64,000 nucleotides of DNA. Origin: Alcaligenaceae bacterium. GTDB taxonomy: Bacteria; Pseudomonadota; Gammaproteobacteria; Burkholderiales; Burkholderiaceae_B. Positions 46,077-55,663 of this stretch are shown in pieces. Below the pieces are notes generated by a model. It had not been told where the DNA came from. It made no database searches and was given only the letters and a program-made list of their open reading frames with translations. The position numbers and the translations under genes were made by a program. Within the stretch, counting starts at the first letter, position 1. Each line of letters starts with the position of its first letter. The stretch is taken from the NCBI GenBank assembly GCA_013416435.1, contig JACCEN010000002.1:186001-250000 (forward strand), read 5' to 3'.

Positions 46077-46574
46077 ATGACCGCCGACACCACTTACAAC
46101 GCGCTGTTCATCTGCACGGGCAACTCGGCCCGTTCGATTCTCGCCGAGGGGATCCTCAACGAGCTTGGCCAAGGGCGTTTTCGCGCCTATTCAGCGGGAA
46201 GCCAACCCAAGGGTGAAGTACATCCGTTGGCGCTGGCCACGCTAGGGAGATTGAATATGCCGACCGCAGGATACCGCAGCAAAAGCTGGGACGAGTTCAC
46301 GGCACCTGGCGCCCCTGTGTTCGATTTCATCTTCACCGTCTGTGACAACGCTGCAGGCGAGGTATGTCCGCTTTGGCCCGGGAAACCGGTATCGGCACAT
46401 TGGGGCGTTCCCGATCCGGCCGCAGCCACAGGCACGGAAGAACAACAACGCAAGGCGTTTGCCGATGTCGCAAGGACTCTACACCGTCGCATCGAACTGT
46501 TCCGGTCACTGCCACTGGCACGGCTGGACGCCATGTCCTTGCAGCGCGAATTGCACGACATCGGCAAGCATTGA
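46077..46574 (+). CDS. arsC: Arsenate reductase, low-molecular-weight phosphatase type
   Basis: It reduces arsenate to arsenite for export. The 165-aa protein has the phosphatase loop CTGNSAR with nucleophile Cys13 and Arg19. A second redox pair is in VCDNAAGEVC (Cys89, Cys97), consistent with the thioredoxin-coupled branch. The start at 46077 lies 4 nt after the arsR stop; a GTG at 46062 inside arsR is less likely. Cotranscribed with acr3, which starts 7 nt after its stop. Confidence 0.94.
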   Translation: MTADTTYNALFICTGNSARSILAEGILNELGQGRFRAYSAGSQPKGEVHPLALATLGRLNMPTAGYRSKSWDEFTAPGAPVFDFIFTVCDNAAGEVCPLWPGKPVSAHWGVPDPAAATGTEEQQRKAFADVARTLHRRIELFRSLPLARLDAMSLQRELHDIGKH

Positions 46575-46581
46575 GGCGCAC

Positions 46582-47661
46582 ATGACCGCAGCGACTGAAA
46601 CGGCCCGCCCCATGCCGGCCGCCTCGACTATGAGCGTCTTCGAGCGTTATCTGACGGTGTGGGTGCTGCTATGCATCGTCGCCGGTATTGCACTGGGCCA
46701 AGCCGCTCCCGGCGTATTCCAGGCCATCGGCCATATGGAAGTAGCCCAGGTCAACCTGCCCGTGGGCCTGCTTGTCTGGGTCATGATCATTCCTATGTTG
46801 CTCAAGGTGGACTTCGGCGCGCTGGGCCAGGTCAAACAGCACTGGCGTGGAATCGGCGTCACGTTGTTTATCAACTGGGCGATAAAACCGTTTTCAATGG
46901 CGTTGCTGGCATGGATCTTCATTCGGCACATCTTCGCCAACGCGCTGCCAGCCGACCAGCTCGACAGCTACGTCGCCGGACTGATTCTGCTGGCCGCCGC
47001 GCCCTGCACGGCGATGGTCTTCGTCTGGAGCCGGCTCACGGGCGGGGATCCGGTTTTCACGCTGTCGCAGGTGGCACTGAACGACACCATCATGGTGTTC
47101 GCCTTCGCGCCCATCGTCGGCTTGCTGCTCGGCTTGTCGGCCATCACGGTGCCGTGGGATACGCTGCTGGCGTCGGTGGCCCTTTACATCGTCATTCCCG
47201 TCATCCTTGCGCAGGTGTGGCGCCGCGCACTGCTGCGGCGCGGCCAAGCTGCTTTCGATCGCGCTTTGGAGCGTATTGGCCCGCTGTCCATTGCCGCGCT
47301 GCTGCTGACGCTCGTGCTGCTGTTCGCCTTCCAGGGCCAGGCCATTTTGCAACAGCCGCTGGTCATCGCCATGCTGGCGGTGCCGATCCTCATCCAGGTG
47401 TTCTTCAACTCCGGCCTGGCGTACTGGCTCAACCGCAAGGTGGGTGAGAAGCACAACATCGCCTGCCCTTCGGCGCTGATCGGCGCGAGCAATTTCTTCG
47501 AGCTGGCCGTGGCCGCCGCCATCAGCCTTTTCGGCTTCCAGTCCGGTGCGGCGCTGGCCACCGTAGTAGGCGTGCTGATCGAAGTGCCGGTGATGCTGCT
47601 GGTCGTGCGCGTTGTCAATCGCTCGCGCGGCTGGTACGAGCACCGGCCCTCAACATCTTGA
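46582..47661 (+). CDS. acr3: Arsenite efflux permease, ACR3 family
   Basis: A 359-aa transporter with ten predicted membrane segments. The family-defining conserved Cys is in LILLAAAPCTAMVFVWSRL (TM4), with AIKPFSMALLAW and PSALIGASNFFELAVAAAISLFG as other Acr3 blocks. It expels As(III). The ATG at 46582 is used; a longer upstream frame overlaps arsC and is rejected. It is commonly annotated arsB, but the sequence type is Acr3. Confidence 0.94.
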   Translation: MTAATETARPMPAASTMSVFERYLTVWVLLCIVAGIALGQAAPGVFQAIGHMEVAQVNLPVGLLVWVMIIPMLLKVDFGALGQVKQHWRGIGVTLFINWAIKPFSMALLAWIFIRHIFANALPADQLDSYVAGLILLAAAPCTAMVFVWSRLTGGDPVFTLSQVALNDTIMVFAFAPIVGLLLGLSAITVPWDTLLASVALYIVIPVILAQVWRRALLRRGQAAFDRALERIGPLSIAALLLTLVLLFAFQGQAILQQPLVIAMLAVPILIQVFFNSGLAYWLNRKVGEKHNIACPSALIGASNFFELAVAAAISLFGFQSGAALATVVGVLIEVPVMLLVVRVVNRSRGWYEHRPSTS

Positions 47662-47732
47662 TAAAACGCTGGTTCAAGAACCGGATGCAGCGCGGCTGCT
47701 GACGCCCGCGCCCAGCAGATCTTATTGCTTCA

Positions 47733-47778
47733 CAAGCCGTTGACTTCCAGGGTCAGACCCCGTACGGGGTCTGACCCT
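47733..47778. repeat. Nested palindrome 9 with extended flank (copy C)
   Basis: CAAGCCGTTGACTTC (47733-47747) precedes a palindrome at 47750-47778 that overlaps the ychF stop codon (47777-47779). The left flank is identical to that of copy B on the other side of the ars operon. The right side reads AAACGTTGA, as in copy A, but here it encodes the conserved YchF C-terminus. Confidence 0.9.
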
Positions 47779-48868
47779 AAACGTTGAACAAGAAGTTCAG
47801 CACGTCGCCATCCTTGACCACGTACTCCTTGCCTTCGGCGCGCATCTTGCCGGCTTCCTTGGCGCCCTGCTCGCCTTTGCAGGCGATGAAGTCGTCATAG
47901 GCGATGGTCTGTGCGCGGATGAAGCCGCGTTCGAAGTCAGTGTGGATCACGCCCGCCGCCTTCGGGGCGGTGTCGCCGATATGGATGGTCCAGGCGCGGA
48001 CTTCCTTGACGCCGGCCGTGAAATACGTCTGCAGGCCGAGCAGGCTGTACGCGGCGCGGATGACGCGGTTCAGGCCGGGCTCGTCCATGCCCATGTCGGC
48101 CAGGAATACCGACTTGTCCTCGTCGTCGAGCTCGGCGATTTCGGCCTCGACGGCGGCGCAGACGGCCACGACGGGGGCGTTCTCGCCCTTGGCGTATTCG
48201 CGCACGGCATCCAGATGGGGGTTGTTCTCGAATCCGTCTTCACGCACGTTGGCGACGTACATGCTGCGCTTGGCGGTGATGAAGCAGAACTGCTTGATCA
48301 GGGCCAGGTCGTCTTCGTCCAGGCCGATGGAGCGTATGGGCCGCGCCTCGTTGAGCACGGGAATGATTTTTTCCAGGACGGCCACCATCTTGATGGCTTC
48401 CTTGTCGCCCGAGCGCGCGGTCTTCTGATGGCGCTGCAAGGCCTTTTCCGCGGACGCCAGATCGGCCAAGGCGAGCTCGGTGTTGATGACCTCGATATCG
48501 GAGATGGGATTCACACGTCCCGCCACATGGATGACGTTCTCGTCTTCGAAGCAGCGCACCACGTGCACGATGGCGTCGGTTTCCCGGATATTGGCCAGGA
48601 ACTGGTTGCCCAGGCCTTCGCCCTTCGAGGCGCCCGCCACCAGGCCGGCGATGTCGACGAATTCCACCACCGCGGGCAGCACGCGCTCGGGGCTGACGAT
48701 TTCAGCCAGGGCGCCCAGGCGGGAATCGGGAACTTCGACCACGCCCACATTGGGCTCGATGGTGCAGAAGGGATAGTTTTCGGCCGCAATGCCAGCCTTG
48801 GTCAACGCATTAAAAAGAGTGGACTTACCAACGTTGGGTAAGCCGACAATGCCACATTGCAGAGCCAT
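47777..48868 (-). CDS. ychF: Redox-regulated ATPase YchF (EngD/Ola1 family)
   Basis: This 363-aa P-loop ATPase of the Obg group is ribosome-associated and linked to oxidative stress. The G1 motif is [15 protein letters not shown], and G3 is [22 protein letters not shown]. The C-terminal TGS domain ends [12 protein letters not shown]. The NxxE G4-type motif replaces NKxD, as expected for an ATPase. AGGATTC precedes the ATG. Its stop codon lies in nested palindrome 9. Confidence 0.97.
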   Translation of the reverse strand: MALQCGIVGLPNVGKSTLFNALTKAGIAAENYPFCTIEPNVGVVEVPDSRLGALAEIVSPERVLPAVVEFVDIAGLVAGASKGEGLGNQFLANIRETDAIVHVVRCFEDENVIHVAGRVNPISDIEVINTELALADLASAEKALQRHQKTARSGDKEAIKMVAVLEKIIPVLNEARPIRSIGLDEDDLALIKQFCFITAKRSMYVANVREDGFENNPHLDAVREYAKGENAPVVAVCAAVEAEIAELDDEDKSVFLADMGMDEPGLNRVIRAAYSLLGLQTYFTAGVKEVRAWTIHIGDTAPKAAGVIHTDFERGFIRAQTIAYDDFIACKGEQGAKEAGKMRAEGKEYVVKDGDVLNFLFNV

Positions 48869-48942
48869 GAGAATCCTGAAAAATAAAGATAAATGCCAAA
48901 GACCGCTATTGTAGGCGCAAACCCGCGGCAGTTAAAAAGCGC

Positions 48943-49725
48943 TCACATCGCAAGATCGGGCGCCACCTGGATGACGATCCAGACGATCAGCAGGGGACCG
49001 CCATTGAACAGCGCGTGCAAGAGCATGGAGGCGCCGATGCCGCGGCGGATGCGCAGCCAGCCCAGCACCAGGCCGGTCAGCCATTGCGGCAGCACAAGCA
49101 AGGGCAACAGCCACAGAGGGGTCTGATGCAGGTTGAAGTTGTAGAGATGCACCGCGGCGAACAGCACGGAGCTAAGATGAAACACCCAGGGAAACGCGCC
49201 GCGATATGCCGTTCGGTACTTCCAGGGCAAAGGCCGGCGCGCGCTGGGCGTGCCGGCCAGGTATGGCAGCCAGCACACGACCAGGATGCCCGTCAGCGCA
49301 AGCACGCCGGGCCATTTGGGGCCCATGAACATGGTGGCAACGGCCACGGGCACCATCCACCATGCGTGTCCCAGCCGGCGCAGGCCGTAGCGGAACACCA
49401 GCTCTTCGATGATGGGCGCCCAAAGCAGGGCCTGCAGCCAGGGAATGTCGTCCAGGCGCAGACGATGCGTCGCGCCGCCGACGCCGGCGGCCGCCACGGC
49501 GATCGGCCCCAGGAATACGAGGTTCACCAGCCACAGGAACAACGCCCACTTCAGCAGGCGCCCCACCGACAAAGCGGGAAACCAATCTTGCCACCAGCCA
49601 TCGCCTGCGCGGCGGCCAGGCAGGCGCGGCGTGAAACCGGGCCGGCGCAAAAAACGGAAGAAATCTCGCAGCTCGTCGCGAAAGCGCATCGGCTTTCCGT
49701 TGCGCCCGCTTTGTCGCTTAGTCAC
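48943..49725 (-). CDS. CPBP-family intramembrane metalloprotease-like protein
   Basis: A 260-aa membrane protein with about six to eight transmembrane segments. Abi/CPBP motifs are present: [11 protein letters not shown] (motif 1 EExxxR), [13 protein letters not shown] (FxxxH) and [11 protein letters not shown] (HxxxN). Some homologues are Rce1-like prenyl-protein proteases; its role here is unknown. The GTG start at 49725 overlaps the pth stop by 8 nt; ATG 49689, with GGAAAG upstream, is an equally good start. Confidence 0.82.
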   Translation of the reverse strand: MTKRQSGRNGKPMRFRDELRDFFRFLRRPGFTPRLPGRRAGDGWWQDWFPALSVGRLLKWALFLWLVNLVFLGPIAVAAAGVGGATHRLRLDDIPWLQALLWAPIIEELVFRYGLRRLGHAWWMVPVAVATMFMGPKWPGVLALTGILVVCWLPYLAGTPSARRPLPWKYRTAYRGAFPWVFHLSSVLFAAVHLYNFNLHQTPLWLLPLLVLPQWLTGLVLGWLRIRRGIGASMLLHALFNGGPLLIVWIVIQVAPDLAM

Positions 49726-50314
49726 GATTGCCCTCGTGCAACTGATTGGTTGCCTGGCGGAAATCCCCGCGCAGCAGCGCCGGCGTGATGGCCCGGCAGC
49801 GGTCTATGACCCCCTCGATCTTCTCGAGCTCTTCGCGGCGTGGCGGATTCAGCACGAAGGCAGCCACCTGTTGCGCGAGCCCCAGCGTACGCGGATGCCC
49901 GATACCCAGGCGCAGGCGCCAGAATGAGGGACTGGAAAATGCCGCCTGGATGTCGCGCAGACCGTTATGGCCCGCGTGGCCGCCGCCTTGCTTGATCTTG
50001 ACCTGCCCCGGCAGAAGATCCAGTTCGTCGTGCAGGACCAGGACCTGTTCAGGCACAAGCTTGTAGAAACGCATGATCGCACCCGCCGCCTGTCCGGACC
50101 TGTTCATGAAGGTCATGGGCTTGGCCAGAATCACCGCCTCGCTCTCGAAGCGCGCCTTCGCCACCATCGCTGAGAACCCCTTTTCAAGGGAGAAGCCGGC
50201 TTTCAGGTCGTCCGCAAGATGGTCGGCCAGCCAGAAACCGGCGTTGTGGCGGGTGGTCTCGTACTCGGGTCCGGGATTGCCCAGTCCGATGATCAGGCGT
50301 ATGGGTAGGGTCAT
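49718..50314 (-). CDS. pth: Peptidyl-tRNA hydrolase
   Basis: It releases peptides from prematurely dissociated peptidyl-tRNA. The 198-aa protein has the Pth signature [21 protein letters not shown] with the catalytic His, plus [20 protein letters not shown] and LVLHDELDL, then [13 protein letters not shown]. It lies downstream of rplY after an intrinsic terminator, in the conserved prs-rplY-pth order. Confidence 0.97.
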   Translation of the reverse strand: MTLPIRLIIGLGNPGPEYETTRHNAGFWLADHLADDLKAGFSLEKGFSAMVAKARFESEAVILAKPMTFMNRSGQAAGAIMRFYKLVPEQVLVLHDELDLLPGQVKIKQGGGHAGHNGLRDIQAAFSSPSFWRLRLGIGHPRTLGLAQQVAAFVLNPPRREELEKIEGVIDRCRAITPALLRGDFRQATNQLHEGNRD

Positions 50315-50332
50315 AGCGAAAGTCTACACAAG

Positions 50333-50367
50333 AAAAACCCCTGCCGGCCTCGCGGCCCGACAGGGGT
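50333..50367 (-). terminator. Intrinsic terminator or attenuator between rplY and pth
   Basis: On the minus strand, a strong GC stem (outer arms CCCCTG / CAGGGG, extended through the GGGCC/GGCC core, 50338-50366) is followed by TTTTTCTT (50330-50337). It lies about 55 nt after the rplY stop and just before pth, which suggests termination with partial readthrough or a separate pth promoter. Confidence 0.82.
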
Positions 50368-50419
50368 CTGGAACGGGGGCGGCGCCGGATCGGTGCTCGC
50401 CCCGCCGTGCCCGAGCAGC

Positions 50420-51031
50420 TTACTCGGTGCCTTCCTCGGCACCCTCGGCGGCGTCGTCGGCGCCGGCACCGGGCTTGGACAGAGCGGCGGCCAGAACCAG
50501 GTCGCCTTCAGCGCCATGGACAGTGTGCGTCACACCCTTGGGCAGTTCGATGCTGGACAGGTAGACGTTGCCGCCGGCAGCCAATTGGCTCAGGTCGACT
50601 TCGATGGCCTGGGGCAGATCGGCTGGCAAGCAGGTCACTTCGAGCTCGGTCAGCACGTGGCTGATCATCTGGCCGTGCGTCTTGACGGCGGGAGAAGCGT
50701 CGCCGTTCAGGAAGTGCAGGGGCACCTTGGTGGTGATGGCCTGCTTGGCATCCACGCGCTGGAAGTCGACGTGCAGGACTTGCGGCTTGTAGGGGTGCCA
50801 TTGCACGGCGCGCAGCAATACTTGCTGGCCCTTGCCGTCCAGTTGCATGTCCAGGATGGACGCGTGGAACTCTTCCTTGCGCAGGGCATGGAAGATCTCG
50901 TTGTGATCCAGCTCGATGCTGAGCGCATCTGCGGTGCCGCCGTAGACGATGGCGGGAACACGGCCGGCACGGCGAAGGCGGCGGCTCGCACTCGTACCTT
51001 TATCGCTGCGCGAAGTGGCGTTGAATTTCAT
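50420..51031 (-). CDS. rplY: 50S ribosomal protein L25/general stress protein Ctc
   Basis: The 203-aa CTC form has an N-terminal L25 domain that binds 5S rRNA (SASRRLRRAGRVPAIVYGG, RAVQWHPYKPQVLHVDFQRV) and a C-terminal TL5-like domain, ending in an acidic Ala/Glu tail. The ATG at 51031 follows TTGGAG by 6 nt; a TTG at 51043 is rejected. It is downstream of prs on the same strand. Confidence 0.97.
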   Translation of the reverse strand: MKFNATSRSDKGTSASRRLRRAGRVPAIVYGGTADALSIELDHNEIFHALRKEEFHASILDMQLDGKGQQVLLRAVQWHPYKPQVLHVDFQRVDAKQAITTKVPLHFLNGDASPAVKTHGQMISHVLTELEVTCLPADLPQAIEVDLSQLAAGGNVYLSSIELPKGVTHTVHGAEGDLVLAAALSKPGAGADDAAEGAEEGTE

Positions 51032-51074
51032 GGAAAACTCCAAAAGCTAAAAGGCGGATGGCCTTGTTGTTATA

Positions 51075-51094
51075 CGCGGCCCGGATGGGCCGCG
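51075..51094 (-). terminator. Stem-loop between prs and rplY
   Basis: CGCGGCCC-GGAT-GGGCCGCG forms a perfect 8-bp stem 40 nt past the prs stop and upstream of rplY. No T-run follows, so it more likely tunes readthrough or stabilises mRNA than terminates fully. Confidence 0.45.
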
Positions 51095-51133
51095 CGTTGC
51101 GCCGGCTGCCGCGACCAGCGGCCGGCAATATGC

Positions 51134-52084
51134 TCAATCGGCAAACAGGGAACTGACCGATTCAGCGTTGGAAATTCGCAGTATGGTTTCGCCCAACAGC
51201 GATGCGCAGGAAAGCTGGCGTATCTTTTCACAGGCGCGCGCGCTTTCGGACAACGGTATCGTGTCGGTGACGACGAGCTCGTCGAGTTCGGAATCGGCGA
51301 TGCGTTCGACCGCGCCGCCGGATAGCACGGGGTGGGTACAGTAGGCGTACACCGAGCCCGCCCCACGCTCCTTGAGCGCCTGGGCAGCCTTGCACAGCGT
51401 GCCGGCGGTATCGACCATGTCGTCCATGATGATGCAATTGCGCCCGTCGACCTCGCCAATGATGTTCATGACTTCGGACACATTGGCGCGCGGGCGGCGT
51501 TTGTCGATGATGGCCAGGTCGGCCTCGAGCTGCTTGGCCAGCGCCCGCGCGCGGACCACGCCGCCGATATCCGGCGATACGACGACCAGATTGCTGTAGT
51601 TGCGCCGCCAGATGTCGCCCAGCAAGATGGGGCCGGCATAGATGTTGTCGACCGGGATGTCGAAAAAGCCCTGGATCTGGTCGGCGTGCAAGTCCATGGT
51701 CATGACGCGGTCAACGCCCACGACCTGCAGCATGTTGGCCACGACCTTGGCCGAGATGGACACGCGGGCCGAACGCGGGCGGCGGTCTTGGCGGGCATAG
51801 CCGAAATAAGGTATGGCGGCGGTGATCTTGCCCGCGGACGCCCTGCGCAGGGCATCGACCATGACCATGATTTCCATCAGATTGTCGTTGGTCGGCGCGC
51901 AGGTGGGCTGCAGGACGAAGACGTCTTTACCGCGCACATTTTCATTGATTTCCACCATGACTTCGCCGTCTGAAAAACGGCCTACCGTCATTTTCCCCAA
52001 CGACATGTCAAGGTGATTTGCAACATCGACCGCTAAGCGAGTGTTAGCCGTGCCGGTAAAAATCATGAATCTGTCGTTTGCCAT
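51134..52084 (-). CDS. prs: Ribose-phosphate pyrophosphokinase
   Basis: It makes PRPP from ribose 5-phosphate and ATP for nucleotide, His, Trp and NAD synthesis. The 316-aa protein shows the PRPP synthetase motifs [49 protein letters not shown] and the PRPP-binding loop [14 protein letters not shown]. The gene follows tRNA-Gln on the same strand, a conserved betaproteobacterial arrangement. Confidence 0.97.
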   Translation of the reverse strand: MANDRFMIFTGTANTRLAVDVANHLDMSLGKMTVGRFSDGEVMVEINENVRGKDVFVLQPTCAPTNDNLMEIMVMVDALRRASAGKITAAIPYFGYARQDRRPRSARVSISAKVVANMLQVVGVDRVMTMDLHADQIQGFFDIPVDNIYAGPILLGDIWRRNYSNLVVVSPDIGGVVRARALAKQLEADLAIIDKRRPRANVSEVMNIIGEVDGRNCIIMDDMVDTAGTLCKAAQALKERGAGSVYAYCTHPVLSGGAVERIADSELDELVVTDTIPLSESARACEKIRQLSCASLLGETILRISNAESVSSLFAD

Positions 52085-52190
52085 GGCGAATGGTAGGTTT
52101 TCTGTGCGTTAAACAAAAAAACTGTTGACCAGCACCGCCGCGGGGCCGACTCAACAGCTTCATTTAACGACAAGCCCTAAGGCTTGAAAG

Positions 52191-52267
52191 TGGCTGGGGA
52201 AGAAGGATTCGAACCTTCGCATGCTGGAATCAAAATCCAGTGCCTTAACCAGCTTGGCGATTCCCCA
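52191..52267 (-). tRNA. tRNA-Gln (UUG)
   Basis: A complete cloverleaf on the minus strand. The acceptor stem TGGGGAA pairs with TTCCCCA, the anticodon arm CTGGA-TTTTGAT-TCCAG holds anticodon TTG, the T-loop is GGTTCGAATCC, and CCA is genomically encoded at 52191-52193. The 77-nt gene lies between ispE and prs. Confidence 0.97.
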
Positions 52268-52269
52268 AT

Positions 52270-53199
52270 TCAACTGCTTATCCAGTACCGTAGCGGATGA
52301 TCCGGCAATCCGTGGCATACCCACGCATTTTTGGCTACCGCTGCGTCATCGTTTTCACGACTTGCTATTTTACCGATAATTTTGCGATGTTGCATGGCGG
52401 CTTGTTCAAACGTTACAAACTCAACGAATAGACAAGCGCCCGAACCGCTCATTCTTGCATTCAACCCCAACCCGGCGAGCCACTCATGCGCGGCCGCTAC
52501 GCGTGGGTAGCTTGCAAAAACAACTGGCTCAAGATCATTGCGACCAAAATACCCCGTGCAACCGCTGGCTGTACAAGTTGGCGCGTTTTCTTTTTGCCAA
52601 TCAGTAAAGACCGTAATTCTGACTGATTCAGAATCTCTTGTCAAATTGGGCGATGAAAACACCTCTCCCGTCGGCACCGACTGCGGCGGCTGCACGACAA
52701 GATAGGCGCGTTCGGGCAAAGACAAGGGCTGGAAGGTCTCGCCGATGCCCGTGGCAAATGCCGCCTGTCCGTATATGAATACCGGCACGTCGGCACCCAG
52801 CGGCAAGGCCAGCTGCATCAGTTGCCGCCTGTCCAGGCCGGTGTTCCACAAGCGATTGAGCGCAATGAGCGTCGTGGCGGCGTCGCTCGAGCCTCCACCC
52901 AAGCCGCCGCCGGAGGGAATGATTTTTTCGTAGCGGATCTGCGCGCCCAGCGAGGCGCCGGTGGCTCGCTGCAGCGCACGCGCCGCACGCACGACCAGGT
53001 CGTCTTCCGCCGCCAGGCCCGGCAGGTGTTCGCCTTCCCTCTCTATGGCTCCGTCGCGCCGCAGATCGAAACTGAGCACGTCGCAAAGATCGATGAAACG
53101 GAACGCGGTTTCCAGCAAGTGATAGCCGTCGGGACGACGTCCCGTCACGTGCAGAAAGAGATTGATCTTGGCCGGTGCGGGCACATCGTGCAAAGCCAC
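52270..53199 (-). CDS. ispE: 4-diphosphocytidyl-2-C-methyl-D-erythritol kinase
   Basis: This MEP-pathway GHMP kinase phosphorylates CDP-ME for isoprenoid synthesis. The N-terminal DVPAPAKINLFLHVTGRRPDGYH and ATP-binding glycine-rich IIPSGGGLGGGSSDAA are diagnostic; the C-terminal block is ARMSGSGACLFVEF. The start is taken as GTG 53199, 1 nt after the lolB stop (309 aa); the longer frame from 53565 reads through lolB and is rejected. The middle region contains a Cys-bearing insert around PTCTASGCTGYFGRNDLE that still leads into the family NDLE motif. Confidence 0.95.
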   Translation of the reverse strand: MALHDVPAPAKINLFLHVTGRRPDGYHLLETAFRFIDLCDVLSFDLRRDGAIEREGEHLPGLAAEDDLVVRAARALQRATGASLGAQIRYEKIIPSGGGLGGGSSDAATTLIALNRLWNTGLDRRQLMQLALPLGADVPVFIYGQAAFATGIGETFQPLSLPERAYLVVQPPQSVPTGEVFSSPNLTRDSESVRITVFTDWQKENAPTCTASGCTGYFGRNDLEPVVFASYPRVAAAHEWLAGLGLNARMSGSGACLFVEFVTFEQAAMQHRKIIGKIASRENDDAAVAKNAWVCHGLPDHPLRYWISS

Positions 53200-53200
53200 G

Positions 53201-53794
53201 CTACTCGGCCTGCCCGTCGTCGACAACCAGGCGCACGCTGATGCGGCGCTGTGCGTCATTGCGCCGCAACTGCAGCAGCTGCGGGCCCAGCGCGTCGTAG
53301 CGCGACAGCTGTACCTGCCAGCCATCCTGTGCGAACGACGCCAGCCTGCCTTCGCCGTCCTTCTGCGCGGAATCCATGCCGCCCTGGCCGCCGCGCCCCT
53401 GCAGCCATTGGCGCAGCCCGCTGACAGGCATAGGGCTGCCCAATACTTTTTCCACCAGCTCGTCCGGATTCGTGGCCCGTTCGCGTTCGCCGTTGCTGCG
53501 CACCAAGGTGGCCAGACCGGGCTCCACGGTGACGCGCGCCAGCGTGCTGCCCAAAGGATTGGCAAGGTCGAGCGTCAAGACGCGGCCGGTATCATGCCAG
53601 GCAAAACCGCCCTGCACCGCCTCTTGTCCGCCGCCGGCATGGTTGACTGTCAAGGCGAAACGGCCTGCCCGCTGGAAGGTATCGCCGTCGGCGGCGCCTC
53701 CGATTCTCTGGGGTGTGGCACAGGCGCCAAGCAGCGCAAGCAAGCCGGCCCCCAACAATGTGCGAAACAAGACAAGAAAGAATCGCTTGCTCAT
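53201..53794 (-). CDS. lolB: Outer-membrane lipoprotein insertion receptor LolB
   Basis: The 197-aa lipoprotein receives lipoproteins from LolA and inserts them in the outer membrane. A lipoprotein signal with lipobox LLGAC places the lipidated Cys near residue 25. The mature part has the LolB pattern GRFALTVNHAGG, GGFAWHDTGRVLTLDLANPLG and a central Trp-rich WLQGRGGQ segment. It overlaps the TPR gene by 4 nt and precedes ispE, the usual order. Confidence 0.93.
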   Translation of the reverse strand: MSKRFFLVLFRTLLGAGLLALLGACATPQRIGGAADGDTFQRAGRFALTVNHAGGGQEAVQGGFAWHDTGRVLTLDLANPLGSTLARVTVEPGLATLVRSNGERERATNPDELVEKVLGSPMPVSGLRQWLQGRGGQGGMDSAQKDGEGRLASFAQDGWQVQLSRYDALGPQLLQLRRNDAQRRISVRLVVDDGQAE

Positions 53795-55578
53795 TGAAAC
53801 TTGACTCCAAACCGCTGCAAGGTCTTGAGCAGGGTCTCATTGTGCGGGTCCTTGTCGTAGGCCTGCTTCCAGATGCGGCGCGCTTCGTCCTTGCGATCGA
53901 TGGCCCAGAAGACTTCGCCCAAGTGTGCGGCGACGTCGGCGGCGGGAAGCTGGCGATAAGAGCGTTCCAGGTACTCGATGGCGGCCTGGAAATCGCCCGT
54001 GCGATACAGGTACCAGCCCACGCTGTCCAGAATGAAGGGGTTGTCGGGCTCGAGCTCCAGTGCGCGTTCCAGCAGTTCCTCGGCCTCTTCCAGGTTGCGA
54101 TTCTGGTCCGCATAGGTATAGCCGAGCGAGTTGTAGGCGTTGGCGTTGTCGGGATCGAGCTCGATCACCTGGCGCATCAGGCGCTCGAATGCCTCGATCT
54201 TGCCCTGGCGCTCGTACAGCATGGCCAGGTCGTACTTGACCTCGGCGGAATCGGGGATGTCCTGGTCCGCCTTGACAAGAATGTCGACCGCGTCGTCGGT
54301 GCGCCCCGATTCGCGAAGAATCGAAGCCAGGGTGAGCGCCGCCACGGAACGCTCGTGGTTGTCCTGAGGCTTGAGGGCCTTGATGGTCGCCGTAGCCTGC
54401 GCAAGCCGGCCCTGCCGGCCCTGCAGCACCGCCTTGTGCACTTGCGCCTGGAATCGCAGCGTGCTGTCTTCGATCAGGTCCAGCTGGGCGATGGCCTCAT
54501 CGTAGCGTTCCTGCTTCTCGGCGATGCGCACCAGCATCAGGCGCGCATCCGAAGCGTCCGAGGCGGCGTTGCTGGCCTTGTCGCTGATGGACTTGCGGCG
54601 CTGGGTCTGCACGTTGATGTATTCCTGCAGCAAGGCCTTGGCTTGCTCGTAGCGCTCGGCATGGACGTTGACTTCGGCCTCGGTGTAGAGCAGGTCGAAA
54701 TCCTCGGGCGAACGCTCGCGCATGGACTTCAACTGCGCCAGCGCCTGATCGTATTGCCCCCGATCGGACAACCGCTTGACGAGCAATAGTTGAAGCTTGC
54801 GGTCACCCGGGTTCTTCTTCAGGTATTCCCGGGTCTGGCCGATTGCGTCATCCGGATCCACCTTGAGTCCGTACTCGAGGACTCTTTGGGCCGCCACTTC
54901 GGAATCGGGCTGCAAGGCCAGTGCCTTTTCGGCCTCTTGCACGGCGCGAGCGGGGTCGGCCGCCGCCCAGGCCGCATCCGCCAGCGCCAGATGGGCGATA
55001 GGAAGGTTGCGCAAAGGCTCGGGGATCGCGCTTTCGAGGACCTCAAGCGCCAGCCGCTTGTCGGCCATCTTGCCGATGATGATGGAGGCCTGCGCAATGG
55101 CCTGCTCTTTGTTCTGCGCCTTTTCTATGCGTGCGGACAAGGCCGAGGCAAGCCCGGCGGTTTGCCCATTGGAGGCGGCCAGGGCAAGCGACGAAGCGAC
55201 GGCCTCGGGGTCGCGCGGCGCGAGCAGCGCCCATTCGCGTGCCGCGCGCAGCGCCCGCGCCATGTCGCGGCCGCTCATGGAAAATTGAAACGCCCTCTTG
55301 GCCAGGCGCGGATCGGAAGTCTCGCGGGCGAGGTCGAGCATGGTCTGGCCGGCGAGATCGTATTCGCCCTGGGTTGCGGCAATTTCCGATGCCAGTATCC
55401 TGTAGAGGATATCGCCCGTCAGCGCGACCGTGGGCAAGTCGCCGGCGCGCAGGCGTATGTATTCGGCCCGTTCCATCGCGTCATCCGCCTCGTGGACCGT
55501 GGCGGAAAAAGCGGAGGCGGACCAAGACATCAATATTGGCGCGAGCGCTGAGGACAACAGAAGTATCGAAAATTTCAT
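53791..55578 (-). CDS. Tetratricopeptide repeat protein, secreted or periplasmic
   Basis: A 595-aa protein with a signal peptide (MKFSILLLSSALAPILMSWSASAF) followed by many TPR units. The clearest are in the last third, for example NANAYNSLGYTYADQNRNLEEAEELLERALELEPDNPFILDSVGWYLYR, which is the standard 34-residue pattern in tandem. Such proteins upstream of lolB/ispE are common in Burkholderiales; the binding partner is unknown. It is divergent from mutM with about 85 bp between. Confidence 0.9.
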   Translation of the reverse strand: MKFSILLLSSALAPILMSWSASAFSATVHEADDAMERAEYIRLRAGDLPTVALTGDILYRILASEIAATQGEYDLAGQTMLDLARETSDPRLAKRAFQFSMSGRDMARALRAAREWALLAPRDPEAVASSLALAASNGQTAGLASALSARIEKAQNKEQAIAQASIIIGKMADKRLALEVLESAIPEPLRNLPIAHLALADAAWAAADPARAVQEAEKALALQPDSEVAAQRVLEYGLKVDPDDAIGQTREYLKKNPGDRKLQLLLVKRLSDRGQYDQALAQLKSMRERSPEDFDLLYTEAEVNVHAERYEQAKALLQEYINVQTQRRKSISDKASNAASDASDARLMLVRIAEKQERYDEAIAQLDLIEDSTLRFQAQVHKAVLQGRQGRLAQATATIKALKPQDNHERSVAALTLASILRESGRTDDAVDILVKADQDIPDSAEVKYDLAMLYERQGKIEAFERLMRQVIELDPDNANAYNSLGYTYADQNRNLEEAEELLERALELEPDNPFILDSVGWYLYRTGDFQAAIEYLERSYRQLPAADVAAHLGEVFWAIDRKDEARRIWKQAYDKDPHNETLLKTLQRFGVKFQ

Positions 55579-55663
55579 TCAATCGGGCCAATACCGTTAC
55601 GCCTCGAACAGGCGCCGGGTGGCAAAATTACAGAGTCGGTTTGAAAGATGTTATCACCCACTT

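Noticed and set aside
46342-46581. N-terminal extension of the Acr3 permease starting within arsC.
   Set aside because: It is alternate-frame arsC sequence; Acr3 homology begins after ATG 46582.
52270-53565. A 431-codon ispE with a 122-residue N-terminal extension.
   Set aside because: The extension is out-of-frame lolB sequence. The conserved IspE N-terminus begins at GTG 53199, directly after the lolB stop.
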